DNA of 64,000 bases from Thalassotalea euphylliae (GTDB lineage Bacteria > Pseudomonadota > Gammaproteobacteria > Enterobacterales > Alteromonadaceae), in NCBI RefSeq assembly GCF_003390375.1, contig NZ_QUOT01000001.1, forward strand, positions 4,030,001-4,094,000, written 5' to 3'. Below the pieces are notes generated by a model. It was not told where the DNA came from. It saw only the letters and a list, made by a program, of their open reading frames with translations, and ran no database searches. The position numbers and the translations under genes were made by a program. Of the stretch, positions 54,782 to 63,794 are shown piece by piece (the first letter of the stretch is position 1; the number at the start of each line of letters is the position of its first letter).

Positions 54782-57700
54782 CTAGTGCTTGGTAAGCTCT
54801 GCTAACACATTGTTTACTAGGCCAAAGCGTTGAGCTGCATCTTCGGTAGCTTTAACAATTTTAAGCTTGTTTGCCCCTTCCATTTTAAACACCTTGGGTT
54901 GTTGCTGAATTAGCCCGATAATTTTCATTGGGTCGACTTGCGTGTTATCACTAAACTCAAACGAACCAGAGCCAGCGCCCACTTCAATGCGCGAAATCCC
55001 CAAACCCTGTGCTTTTTGCTTTAACTTGGCAATATGAACAAGGTTTTTGGTAGCTTGTGGCAATAGGCCAAAGCGGTCGATCAGCTCTACTTGAATTTCG
55101 TCTAACTCAGTTTTGTCTTTACAGCTCGCGATACGCTTGTACAAACTCAGACGCAGGCTGACATCGAAAATATAATCTTCTGGTAGTAGCGCAGGAATGC
55201 GCAAGTCCACTTCGGTTTGTTTGGCGGTAATATTTTCCAGTGACGGCTCTTTACCAGCTTTAAGCGCGGCAACCGCTTCATCAAGCATTTCCATATAAAG
55301 GCTAAAGCCGACTTGGCTCATTTGGCCGCTTTGATCTTCACCTAATAGTTCACCGGCGCCGCGAATCTCTAAATCGTGGGTGGCTAGCGTAAAGCCTGCG
55401 CCTAGATCTTCCAGTGAGGCAATCGCTTCAAGGCGTTTTTTCGCATCTTTGGTCATGCGTTTTTCATGTGGCGTGAGCAAGTAAGCGTAGGCTTGATGGT
55501 GCGAGCGACCAACACGGCCACGCAGCTGATGCAGCTGGGCAAGGCCAAGATTGTCAGCTCTGTCCATCATAATGGTGTTAGCGCTTGGCACGTCGATACC
55601 GGTTTCGATGATGGTAGTACACACCAATACGTTAAAACGTTGGTGGTAGAAATCGCTCATAATGCGCTCTAGATCGCGCTCACGCATTTGACCATGAGCG
55701 GTAACCACTTTGGCTTCTGGCACAAGCGCTTCAATATCGCGAGCGGTTTTTTCAATGGTTTCAACATTGTTGTGCAGGAAATACACCTGACCACCACGCA
55801 GAATCTCACGTAAAATTGACTCGCGAATTAGCGCATCTTCACGCTGACGAACAAAGGTTTTCACTGCTAAGCGTTTCGCTGGTGGCGTGGCGATAATGGA
55901 TAAATCACGCATACCGCCCATTGCCATATTTAAGGTACGTGGAATTGGCGTTGCGGTTAAAGTCAGAATATCAATATCGCTGCGCAGGCGCTTAATTTGA
56001 TCTTTTTGCTTAACGCCAAATCTGTGCTCTTCATCAACAATTAGCAAGCCTAAATCTTTATATTTAATGGTATTTTGCAGTAACTTATGAGTGCCAATCA
56101 AAATATCAATTTGGCCGCTTTCTACCTTTTCAATCACCGTGTTTTGCTCTTTCGCGGTTTTAAAGCGCGACAGTACTTCAATGGTAACAGGCCAATTGGC
56201 AAAGCGATCACGGAAGTTTTCATAGTGCTGCTGGGCTAGTAACGTAGTTGGTACTAACATCGCCACTTGCTTGCCATCGTTAACGGCTACAAAGGCGGCG
56301 CGCATTGCTACTTCAGTTTTACCAAAGCCAACATCACCACACACCAAGCGATCCATCGGTTTGTGATCTAGCATATCACCGACCACGGCATGAATGGCTT
56401 GCTCTTGATCGATGGTTTCTTCAAAGCCAAAGCTGGCGGCAAAGGCTAAGTAATCTTCTTTATTGCGCTTAAATTGATAACCTTGCTTGCTGGCACGTTT
56501 AGCGTAAATATCCAGCAGCTCAGCTGCTACGTCTTTAACTTTTTCGGCAGCCTTGCGCTTAGCTTTGCTCCACGTATCGTTACCCAGTTTGTGCAGTGGT
56601 GCTTGCTCTGGATCGTTACCCGAATAGCGGCTAATTAAGTGTAATGACGCAACAGGCACGTAGAGCTTGGCGTCATTGGCGTAGCTCAATGTTAAGAACT
56701 CAGTAGTTAAACCGCCCGTATCAATGGTTTGCAGGCCAAGGTAGCGCCCAATACCGTGGTCGATATGCACCACCGGCTGGCCGGGGCTGAGCTCTGCTAA
56801 ATTTTTGAAAATTGCATCCGCTTGATTGTCTTGCGCTTTGGCGCGGCGACGCGTTTGCTTGACGCGATCGCCGAGTAATTCCGTTTCGGTAATTACCGCA
56901 ATAGCCTGCTTATTGCCGTCCTCATCTAACGTGAAGAAAAAGCCATTGGTAAGGGTGTTAACGGTAATAGCGGTTGCAGTGTCGCTCTCGATAAACTCGT
57001 CAAGCGATTCAACACTTGCAGGTTTGATATCGTGGCGCTTTAACAGTTCAAGCACACTTTCACGGCGGCCTTGTGATTCAGCCACAAATAAAATACGCGC
57101 TTTTTTATGCGCGGCAATAAAGGCATCTAAGGCGGCAAATGGTGTTTTTTGTTGATGATCAATCGCCAACTCTGGCAGCGCTTCACAGTTAAATAAATGC
57201 TGTGATGGCTTTTTACGCGGTGGTCTTGGCTCAGAAACTGTGACGCGGCCAAAGGGTTTTAATGCGCTAAATAGTTCTTCTACCGATAAAAACAGCTGTT
57301 CGGGTGGCAGCAGTGGTCGCGTTGGGTCGTAACGTCGGTCGTCGTAACGGTATTCAATATCATGCCAGTATTGGCCAAGTGCTTGTTCAATATCACCCAT
57401 CACAAACGGCAGGGTATTTTGTGGCAGGTAATCAAATAGTGTATTGGTTTGCTCGAAAAACAGTGGCAAATAATACTCGATGCCCGCTGGCATAATGCCA
57501 TTACTGACTTGGTGGTAAACCGACTCTTTGTCTATCGTGCTTTTGAAGTTTTCGCGATATTGACTTCTAAATAAGTTAATGCCGTCTTGATCGGTTGGAA
57601 ATTCATGAGCTGGCAGTAAGTTAATCTCTTCAACCTTGTCGCTAGAGCGCTGAGTATCTGGATCAAACAGACGAATTTCTTCTATTTCATCATCAAAAAA

Positions 57701-58288
57701 GTCCAAGCGAAATGGTTGGTTACTGCCCATCGGGAACAAATCTAAAATAGCGCCACGAGCAGAAAATTCACCGTGCTCCATCACTTGGTCAACATGGCGA
57801 TAGCCACTTGCTTCAAGATCTCTTTTCAGCTCAGGTAAATCTTTACGATCGCCTTTTTTCACGAGTAGCACATTGGCATCAAGGTAAGCTTTCGGTGCTA
57901 GTCGTTGCACTAACGTGGTCACAGGCACGATGACAATGCCGTGCTCCATACGCGATAAATCGTACAATGTTGCCAAACGCTGCGAAATAATGTCCTGATG
58001 CGGCGAAAAGCTGTCGTAAGGCAGGGTTTCCCAGTCGGGAAACAAGCAAATACTGAGTTCGTTTTGGCTGTCTAAACTCAATAATTCATGCTCAAGTCGA
58101 ATCGCACTTGGGGTGTCGTGAGTAATGATTAAAAACGGTTGCTGGCTGCCTTTTTGCGAATTTTTTGAAGCATAGTAAAGCGCCACACTGGCACTGGAAC
58201 CTGGTAGGTTAACCCATTCTTTTTTATCAATTTTGCTACTTGAATTTTCGGTAAGTGACGGGGTCAGCAGACTAGTAAAATTACTCAT
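54782..58288 (-). CDS. mfd: Transcription-repair coupling factor
   Basis: 1168 residues. Recognises stalled RNA polymerase, pushes it off and recruits UvrA. The N-terminal UvrB-homology domains (FLIITHDTPSAIRLEHEL; RGAILDLFP), the RNA-polymerase-interacting CarD-like domain (PGQPVVHIDHGIGRYLGL), the translocase with Walker A GDVGFGKTEVA (about residue 651) and DEEHRFGV, HQLRGRVGRS, and the C-terminal TRCF domain are in order. ATG 58288. It is followed by csiV and the DUF1244 gene as a likely operon. Confidence 0.97.
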   Translation of the reverse strand: MSNFTSLLTPSLTENSSSKIDKKEWVNLPGSSASVALYYASKNSQKGSQQPFLIITHDTPSAIRLEHELLSLDSQNELSICLFPDWETLPYDSFSPHQDIISQRLATLYDLSRMEHGIVIVPVTTLVQRLAPKAYLDANVLLVKKGDRKDLPELKRDLEASGYRHVDQVMEHGEFSARGAILDLFPMGSNQPFRLDFFDDEIEEIRLFDPDTQRSSDKVEEINLLPAHEFPTDQDGINLFRSQYRENFKSTIDKESVYHQVSNGIMPAGIEYYLPLFFEQTNTLFDYLPQNTLPFVMGDIEQALGQYWHDIEYRYDDRRYDPTRPLLPPEQLFLSVEELFSALKPFGRVTVSEPRPPRKKPSQHLFNCEALPELAIDHQQKTPFAALDAFIAAHKKARILFVAESQGRRESVLELLKRHDIKPASVESLDEFIESDTATAITVNTLTNGFFFTLDEDGNKQAIAVITETELLGDRVKQTRRRAKAQDNQADAIFKNLAELSPGQPVVHIDHGIGRYLGLQTIDTGGLTTEFLTLSYANDAKLYVPVASLHLISRYSGNDPEQAPLHKLGNDTWSKAKRKAAEKVKDVAAELLDIYAKRASKQGYQFKRNKEDYLAFAASFGFEETIDQEQAIHAVVGDMLDHKPMDRLVCGDVGFGKTEVAMRAAFVAVNDGKQVAMLVPTTLLAQQHYENFRDRFANWPVTIEVLSRFKTAKEQNTVIEKVESGQIDILIGTHKLLQNTIKYKDLGLLIVDEEHRFGVKQKDQIKRLRSDIDILTLTATPIPRTLNMAMGGMRDLSIIATPPAKRLAVKTFVRQREDALIRESILREILRGGQVYFLHNNVETIEKTARDIEALVPEAKVVTAHGQMRERDLERIMSDFYHQRFNVLVCTTIIETGIDVPSANTIMMDRADNLGLAQLHQLRGRVGRSHHQAYAYLLTPHEKRMTKDAKKRLEAIASLEDLGAGFTLATHDLEIRGAGELLGEDQSGQMSQVGFSLYMEMLDEAVAALKAGKEPSLENITAKQTEVDLRIPALLPEDYIFDVSLRLSLYKRIASCKDKTELDEIQVELIDRFGLLPQATKNLVHIAKLKQKAQGLGISRIEVGAGSGSFEFSDNTQVDPMKIIGLIQQQPKVFKMEGANKLKIVKATEDAAQRFGLVNNVLAELTKH

Positions 58289-58418
58289 GAAACCTGTATA
58301 GTGGATTGTCGAATTGATGGAAAAATTTGAAGCGCTAGTGTAACACGCAACTCGCTATTCTCAACTAGCGTAGTGGTTTACGTAACTAAGTAGCGCACGG
58401 TTTGCCTAGGAGGTGCAT

Positions 58419-59024
58419 TTGAACATTGGTATTTATATTTATGATAACGCAGAAGTACTGGACTTTACTGGCCCGTTCGAAGTCTTTACCACTGCCGAGC
58501 GCATTAGCGATACATCAGTATTTAATACGTTCTTGATTAGTGAACAGGGCGGCTTGGTGACGGCTCGTGCGGGTTATCAAGTAATGAGCCAATACAGCAT
58601 TGATAATCATCCTAAGCTAGATATCCTGATTGTTGTCGGTGGTGTTCATAACGACGAAATGCAAAAGCAAGATGTGATTGATTGGATTTCACACCAACAC
58701 AAGCTAGCAAAGTTCACAGCTTCGGTCTGTACTGGTGCATTTTTACTGGCACAAGCTGAGGTGATTACTAACCATCAAGTAACGACCCATTGGCAAGATA
58801 TTAGCGAGTTGAGCGCCTTATTTCCGAGCCTTACTGTGCGAGAAAATGTTCGCTGGGTCGAGCAAGGTAATATTCTTACCTCAGCAGGTATTTCCGCTGG
58901 GATTGATATGAGTTTTCGACTAATTGAACTTGCTCTGCGAAACCAAAGTTATGAATTTGACGGAATTGAGTTGGCAGCACGTACTGCTCGGCAAATGGAG
59001 TTTGAACGGGCAAAGACGCCATAG
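58419..59024 (+). CDS. DJ-1/PfpI family protein
   Basis: 201 residues of the class I amidotransferase-like fold: IYIYDNAEVLDFTGPFEVF at the start and the nucleophile elbow SVCTGAFLLAQA with C104, then the LTSAGISAGIDMSF region. Members act as glyoxalases, isonitrile hydratases or sensor domains of AraC regulators; the closest role here is unclear. I chose TTG 58419, since AGGAGG at 58408-58413 ends 5 bp before it; a GTG at 58413 falls inside that ribosome binding site. Divergent from mfd by 130 bp. Confidence 0.85.
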   Translation: MNIGIYIYDNAEVLDFTGPFEVFTTAERISDTSVFNTFLISEQGGLVTARAGYQVMSQYSIDNHPKLDILIVVGGVHNDEMQKQDVIDWISHQHKLAKFTASVCTGAFLLAQAEVITNHQVTTHWQDISELSALFPSLTVRENVRWVEQGNILTSAGISAGIDMSFRLIELALRNQSYEFDGIELAARTARQMEFERAKTP

Positions 59025-59029
59025 GTTAG

Positions 59030-59995
59030 TTACTCCTCGTTAATATCGCTAGCTTCTTGATGGTCAAACGCCACGTTTATTGTCTTACCCCCAACTTGAC
59101 TAGCTTGCTGGTTTTGATAAGCTTTTGCCGCTAGGTCAGTGCTGGCGGTATCAACAAAAGCAACTTCATCTTGTGCTAGCGCTTGGCTAAAGCTTTGTTT
59201 ATGCCCTTTGTGAATACCTTGCTTAATATAGCTAAGCGATAACGGCGATTTTCTTGCGAGTTTTTCGGCAAGTTGACCACTGGCCTCGGCTAGTTCAGCT
59301 TCGTCAACTGCTTGATAGATAAGCCCTAATTGCTCTGCTTCGTCAGCAGTTAAACGGCTACCTAACATACTTAGCTCAATTGCTTTGGCTTCACCAATTA
59401 GTCTTGTGAGGCTATGCATGCCTCCTGAGCCCGGCATTAGGCCGATGAGTGATTCAATTTGGCCAAGGTAGTAATCCCCTCTTGCCATCACGCGAAAATC
59501 ACAGGCCATTGCTAGCTCCATACCAAAGCCTTGGGCGTTGCCACCAATTGCCGCAATCACCAGTTTTTGACTATTTCTCACTTGCTGTAAAAAGCGATTT
59601 ACCCGCGCATAAGTCAGTGTGGTTTCAATAAAGTTATATTTCGCGGCGCGGTCGATAACATTTCGCACAGAGGGAAAGCGATCAAGGCGCACAATGGCTT
59701 TTGACAGTGCCATGACCAGACGGACGGATACTGGGAACAAGGGGCCGGTTAGTGCTTTGATTTTTCTCACTTGCTGCATATGTTGATTGATTTCATCCAG
59801 CGAGTAATGAGTAATAAAATAGCCGGGCGATGAGTTCGTCAAAATGATCACGCGCACTTGCGGGTCACGCGCTAGTTTCGAGAAAGCTGCTTGAATGGCT
59901 TCTAACAGCTCAAGGGTCATAAAGTGGTGCTCAGGGCTGGTAAAGGCAATCGTCGCAATATGATTGGTGATATGGGTGTGAACTTGAATACTCAT
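59030..59995 (-). CDS. Enoyl-CoA hydratase/isomerase family protein
   Basis: 321 residues with the crotonase fold: ITNHIATIAFTSPEHHFM, an oxyanion-hole segment (AIGGNAQGFGMELAMACDFRV) and GQIESLIGLMPGSGGMHSLTRLIG with the conserved glutamate in QIES. Between about residues 70 and 125 it carries an insertion rich in R, L and K that is unusual for short hydratases. Substrate unknown; the thioesterase gene next door suggests acyl-CoA metabolism. ATG 59995. It is 105 bp downstream of the paaI-like gene on the same strand. Confidence 0.8.
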   Translation of the reverse strand: MSIQVHTHITNHIATIAFTSPEHHFMTLELLEAIQAAFSKLARDPQVRVIILTNSSPGYFITHYSLDEINQHMQQVRKIKALTGPLFPVSVRLVMALSKAIVRLDRFPSVRNVIDRAAKYNFIETTLTYARVNRFLQQVRNSQKLVIAAIGGNAQGFGMELAMACDFRVMARGDYYLGQIESLIGLMPGSGGMHSLTRLIGEAKAIELSMLGSRLTADEAEQLGLIYQAVDEAELAEASGQLAEKLARKSPLSLSYIKQGIHKGHKQSFSQALAQDEVAFVDTASTDLAAKAYQNQQASQVGGKTINVAFDHQEASDINEE

Positions 59996-60029
59996 GATAC
60001 TCGTTAGGAAATATAGTTTTGCTTATGTT

Positions 60030-60061
60030 GCAATTTAATCACGTAGCAATTTAATTACGTA
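60030..60061. repeat. 16-bp near-perfect tandem repeat
   Basis: GCAATTTAATCACGTA (60030-60045) then GCAATTTAATTACGTA (60046-60061), between the enoyl-CoA hydratase start and the thioesterase stop. Confidence 0.75.
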
Positions 60062-60100
60062 GCTATGCAGTTATTTAGTTAGGCGGCAGCAGCAAGTGAG

Positions 60101-60607
60101 CTACCGAATGATTTTGCAAGTGCAAGAAGCATATGCATAGAGCTTACCCTCATCATCCACTAGCTTGCCTTCTGACACTCCGAGTGATTTTGACATATTG
60201 ATGACCTGACTTTCCGCGTAAAGGGTTTTACCCACAGGAATCGGGCGCATCATTTTTACGTTAATGTCGATGGTGCCGTAGCCTTCCCCCGGCTTGAGCA
60301 TAGTATGAACCGCACAGCCAGTGGCAGAATCAAGTGCAGTGCAGGCAAAGCCGCCATGTACGCCGCCCATCGGATTTAAATGCTGTGCTGAGGCAGTCGC
60401 TTCAAATTTTACATAGCCCTCGCGCACTTCAACCAAATAAACGCCCATGGTGTCAGCAATGCTTGGTGGTGGTACTTGCTGATTAATTAAGGTGGTAAGC
60501 AGCTCTAAACCACTAAGTTTACGTGGGTCAACGGCTTGTTTGTTTTCAGCTTTGTTTTTAGTGATAGAATTTTCAGCTAAAGAAGTGTCGATTGTGTTGT
60601 TTGCCAT
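60101..60607 (-). CDS. PaaI-type hot-dog thioesterase
   Basis: 168 residues. After a variable 40-residue N terminus comes the hot-dog core: HLNPMGGVHGGFACTALDSA, with the HGG motif and a candidate catalytic aspartate (LDSA), then GTIDINVKMMRPIPVGKTL and VSEGKLVDDEGKLYAYASC. It should hydrolyse acyl-CoA thioesters, possibly phenylacetate-related or general housekeeping. ATG 60607. Co-oriented with the enoyl-CoA hydratase. The N-terminal extension has no clear function. Confidence 0.8.
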   Translation of the reverse strand: MANNTIDTSLAENSITKNKAENKQAVDPRKLSGLELLTTLINQQVPPPSIADTMGVYLVEVREGYVKFEATASAQHLNPMGGVHGGFACTALDSATGCAVHTMLKPGEGYGTIDINVKMMRPIPVGKTLYAESQVINMSKSLGVSEGKLVDDEGKLYAYASCTCKIIR

Positions 60608-60767
60608 GCGCTAAGCCAATTGTTTTCGTTGTTATTTTTTAGACAAGAAAACTTAGCTTAAATCAGTTGAATGATTTGGCAAGAGTTTTTGTTTATGGGG
60701 GGCTGTAGGAAGAGGCTTGGGAGTGGATAAGTCACTGGCTTGATAGCCATATTGAAAAATTAAAAGT

Positions 60768-60813
60768 AATTAGCTCAGCTGAATCAATTGAGTTCGTTCA
60801 GGTTGAGCTAATT
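60768..60813 (-). terminator. Hairpin terminator of the second TonB receptor
   Basis: AATTAGCTCA (60768-60777) pairs with TGAGCTAATT (60804-60813), with a TGAA/TTCA inner pair. Read on the minus strand it is followed by a U-rich stretch (ACTTTTAATTTTTC), as expected after the receptor stop at 60835. Confidence 0.6.
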
Positions 60814-60834
60814 AATAAGGTAGTTAAAGTAAGT

Positions 60835-62982
60835 TTAGAACGAGTAACTCGCTTCTAGCCAAGCGCTCACACCTTCTCCGGGTAACCGTTGGCCGACCGG
60901 AATATCACTCCCTTGCACTCGGTTATAACCGCTTAAATGACTGCGATAATCTTTATCAAATACATTATCAATTCCTGCTTTAAGGGTCAGTGACGTGTTA
61001 ACGAAATACTGAGCGTCTAGGTTGATTAAGCCATAGCCTGAGCTGGTTTGCTCTAGATTAGTGTTAGACACCTTATTTTGGCTGGCAACCGCGACCAATG
61101 TAAGGTTAGTGGTAAAGTCAGTGCCTTGGTAACTGATTGTCACCTGGCCATTGAGTGGCGCTATACGATAAAGCTCGTCATCAATATCACGGCGCTCACC
61201 TCGCACATAACTGGCAATGCCTGATATCTGCCAGTGCTCGTTAAACTTGTATTGCCAATTGATATCTGCCCCATACAACTTGGCATCGACATTGGTAAAC
61301 TGCAGTGGATTTGAATCGCCTGCCATCATCTGTGCCACCATACGCGCGGCCATTTCACTCATCGGTAACGGCGTGCCTTGAATATAGTTATCAATACTCT
61401 GATAAAAGATATGAGGGCTAATCGAGAGATTTTGATCAAGGTAGTTAACGCCTAAATCTAGCTGGTAAGCTTGCTCTGAATCGAGATTGATATTGCCAAT
61501 ATAAGTGCGGCCATCTGCTAAGCCTGCTGTTGCTTCCATTGGCAGCCATAAGTAGCGCTCTTGGTATGATGGTGCGCGGGTTTTTACGCCAACGCCTGCT
61601 GAAAGTGATAAGTTGTCAGTGAGCCTTGTTTCGCTATTGATCGCTAGGTCGATATCGGTTTCGCTGACACTGCGATCTGCACCGTTAAAGCGATTTAATA
61701 GCATGGCTGGCATTGGCATAGCTGCCATCGATGTTGAGACATTACCCGCATCAGCCTCTGCTCGTTTTAAGCGCAAGCCGTAGCTAATTTTGCTATTAGT
61801 AAGCGTTGTAACTAATTCGGCGAATAGGCCATAGCGATTATCTTCCACTTGATTAAAGTTATTAACAAAGAACATGGCATTGTTGGGATTAGAAATAAAT
61901 GAATCATGCTCAGCAAAATAGCCATCAATACCTAAGGTAAGTTCGCCAAAACTAAAGGCTTGCTCGGCGCTTAACTTAACGTCAATCGTTTCAGATTCAG
62001 CGTGATTGCGGCGATGACGCATTGGGTTGTTATTTTGCCTCAGCAAGAAATTGGTCATCTTGTGATCGGCATCTAAATAACCTAACTGCCAGTTTATTTG
62101 CCAATTCGCCAAGCTAAAGCCGCCGTCTAGGCTAACACGATGGCTAAAAATATATTCAATATCCATCGGTAGGGCGGGCGTGCCTGAATCTTGCGTATCT
62201 AAGTAGTGATAGGTGAGGCCAATATTTTTATTACCATTATCAAAACGAAAATCCCCACCAAACTGACGCTTTTGAAACTCAGTCGGGCTAATGTCTTTGC
62301 CACTACCTGTTTCCATATCATCAGCTTGTTGCACATTGGCAAAGAGCATAGCGCCCCAATTGCCTTGGCTGAGATTAATAACACCGGCGCCAGTTTCTGC
62401 TTTATTGTTACTGCGATATCCCAGTTGCAAATCGCCCGACATCTCTAATTGCTGTTGTTGGCTGATATCCGCTTTACGCATTTTCACTTGCACTGCCCCG
62501 CCAAGCGTATCAATTGCCGCAGCAACAGGTGCGACGCCGCGGTAAACGGTTAGTGCGTCAACAATCAAAGGTGTTGAATAGCTCAGCGGCGTATCCATGG
62601 CATTTGGGCCTGCGCCTATGATCGGATGACCGTCAATCGTGGTGGCAACGCGATCACCAAATAACCCACGATATTGGGCAATCCCCGTGACTGGACCATT
62701 GCGATTGATATTGGCACCGGGCACGGAAGCTAGCCAGTTCGCTAAATCAGGCACGCTGGTACTGCCTTTTGCAATCGCTGAATGCTCCTCTAAGCTATGT
62801 AAGTCATAGCGTTGATGGCTGATGGTGATCACTTCGAGTGCGTCAATGTTTTCAATATTATCGTCGGCATAAGCTACGGCTGAAGTGCTGGCTAGTATCG
62901 AACAAGCAAGCGTGATTGATTTGGTAATTGGGTTGACAGGTTTGTTGTAAAGATCACAAGAATTTCTATTGCAGCATGACAT
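60835..62982 (-). CDS. TonB-dependent receptor, possible copper or metal type
   Basis: 715 residues. A TonB-box-like LEVITISHQ precedes a plug (about 60-170, GLFGDRVATTIDGHPIIG then GPNAMDTPLSYSTPLIVD) and a barrel that ends with AWLEASYSF. The plug segment MDTPLSY resembles the MDPP-x-SY part of OprC/NosA copper receptors; the conserved cysteine of that site appears as glycine, while the methionine stays. The chain is rich in methionine (AAMPMPAMLL; MAARMVAQMMAG). It begins MSCCNRNSC before its signal helix, which is unusual. ATG 62982 is the first plausible start. A MITE-like element lies just upstream, in its promoter region. Confidence 0.8.
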   Translation of the reverse strand: MSCCNRNSCDLYNKPVNPITKSITLACSILASTSAVAYADDNIENIDALEVITISHQRYDLHSLEEHSAIAKGSTSVPDLANWLASVPGANINRNGPVTGIAQYRGLFGDRVATTIDGHPIIGAGPNAMDTPLSYSTPLIVDALTVYRGVAPVAAAIDTLGGAVQVKMRKADISQQQQLEMSGDLQLGYRSNNKAETGAGVINLSQGNWGAMLFANVQQADDMETGSGKDISPTEFQKRQFGGDFRFDNGNKNIGLTYHYLDTQDSGTPALPMDIEYIFSHRVSLDGGFSLANWQINWQLGYLDADHKMTNFLLRQNNNPMRHRRNHAESETIDVKLSAEQAFSFGELTLGIDGYFAEHDSFISNPNNAMFFVNNFNQVEDNRYGLFAELVTTLTNSKISYGLRLKRAEADAGNVSTSMAAMPMPAMLLNRFNGADRSVSETDIDLAINSETRLTDNLSLSAGVGVKTRAPSYQERYLWLPMEATAGLADGRTYIGNINLDSEQAYQLDLGVNYLDQNLSISPHIFYQSIDNYIQGTPLPMSEMAARMVAQMMAGDSNPLQFTNVDAKLYGADINWQYKFNEHWQISGIASYVRGERRDIDDELYRIAPLNGQVTISYQGTDFTTNLTLVAVASQNKVSNTNLEQTSSGYGLINLDAQYFVNTSLTLKAGIDNVFDKDYRSHLSGYNRVQGSDIPVGQRLPGEGVSAWLEASYSF

Positions 62983-63006
62983 AACGAGATTAGCTCAATT
63001 TAATTA

Positions 63007-63270
63007 ATACCAAATTGAATAATTATTTGATCACTCAGCGAGAATTTAAAGGCTCATAGACAAGGCTTGGCGTGTAGAGAATGGTTACTCCCTTGTCAAA
63101 CGGCATAACGCAGTATATGAGCCTTTAAAACTCGCCCTTGGGAATGCATAAGCAGCATGATAACTGCACAAAATTCACTTGATGTAGAACAACTATATCG
63201 TCATAAATTTCGTTTGTTCTAATACTGCTTATGCCATTCTGAGAGACTAAATAATTAATCAAATTGGTAT
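63007..63270. mobile_element. MITE-like palindromic element, copy 2
   Basis: 264 bp with terminal inverted repeats: ATACCAAATTGAATAATTAT on the left and, as reverse complement of the right, ATACCAATTTGATTAATTAT. The right arm holds CTTGATGTAGAACAACTATA (about 63179-63198), matching the complement of an arm segment in the element at 10087-10353. No transposase gene. It sits upstream of the TonB receptor, whose promoter it likely affects. Confidence 0.7.
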
Positions 63271-63277
63271 AAAGTAG

Positions 63278-63412
63278 ATGAAGAATTTAATCTTATTGTC
63301 TTTAGCTAAACTGCTGTTAGCAAAGGAAAAGTGGCAAGTGCGACAATATGTCGCAGAATTTACTCACGCAAATGCGGCAAACGAGTGGGCGAGGATTTTT
63401 TCTTTGTTTTAG
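63278..63412 (+). CDS. Possible small protein of 44 residues
   Basis: A 44-codon frame starting MKNLILLSLAKLLLAKEKWQ. It begins 7 bp after the MITE-like element, has no good ribosome binding site and no recognisable family, so it may be spurious. The N-terminal part could form a hydrophobic helix. Confidence 0.25.
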   Translation: MKNLILLSLAKLLLAKEKWQVRQYVAEFTHANAANEWARIFSLF

Positions 63413-63541
63413 CGCAATAAAAAGGCTAAAAACTCAATGAAAGTGGCGGTTAGAATCACTTGATTAGTAGGGCTTTATTAACACTAACTTTAACTAAATG
63501 GTGGCTAAAGCTAGTGTTTTTCCCTTTGTTATCAAAAAGGG

Positions 63542-63727
63542 TTAATTAAACACGCAATGCTTGGCGTAGTCTTTTGCTTCAGTTGCGGTCCAATCGCCTT
63601 TAGGTTTTTCGCTCATTTGTTTGCACCACTTTTCGCTGCCGACTTCAGGTGCACAGGCCGAAACAAATAGTGCTAACAGGCTAACGCTGATTAATTTTTT
63701 TATTGAAGTGCTGTATTGATGTGTCAT
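63542..63727 (-). CDS. DUF3012 small lipoprotein
   Basis: 61 residues with a lipoprotein signal: basic start (SIKKL), hydrophobic helix and lipobox VSAC (lipidated C25). The mature part APEVGSEKWCKQMSEKPKGD then WTATEAKDYAKHC is the DUF3012 pattern with two conserved cysteines. Probably attached to a membrane facing the periplasm; function unknown. ATG 63727 with AAGGATG-like sequence upstream. Confidence 0.85.
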   Translation of the reverse strand: MTHQYSTSIKKLISVSLLALFVSACAPEVGSEKWCKQMSEKPKGDWTATEAKDYAKHCVFN

Positions 63728-63794
63728 CCTTTTGACCCTTGTTGTTTTTCTAATTGTGTTTTTCTAGTAATTTTTTTGTCGTGTCGCAAAACAA

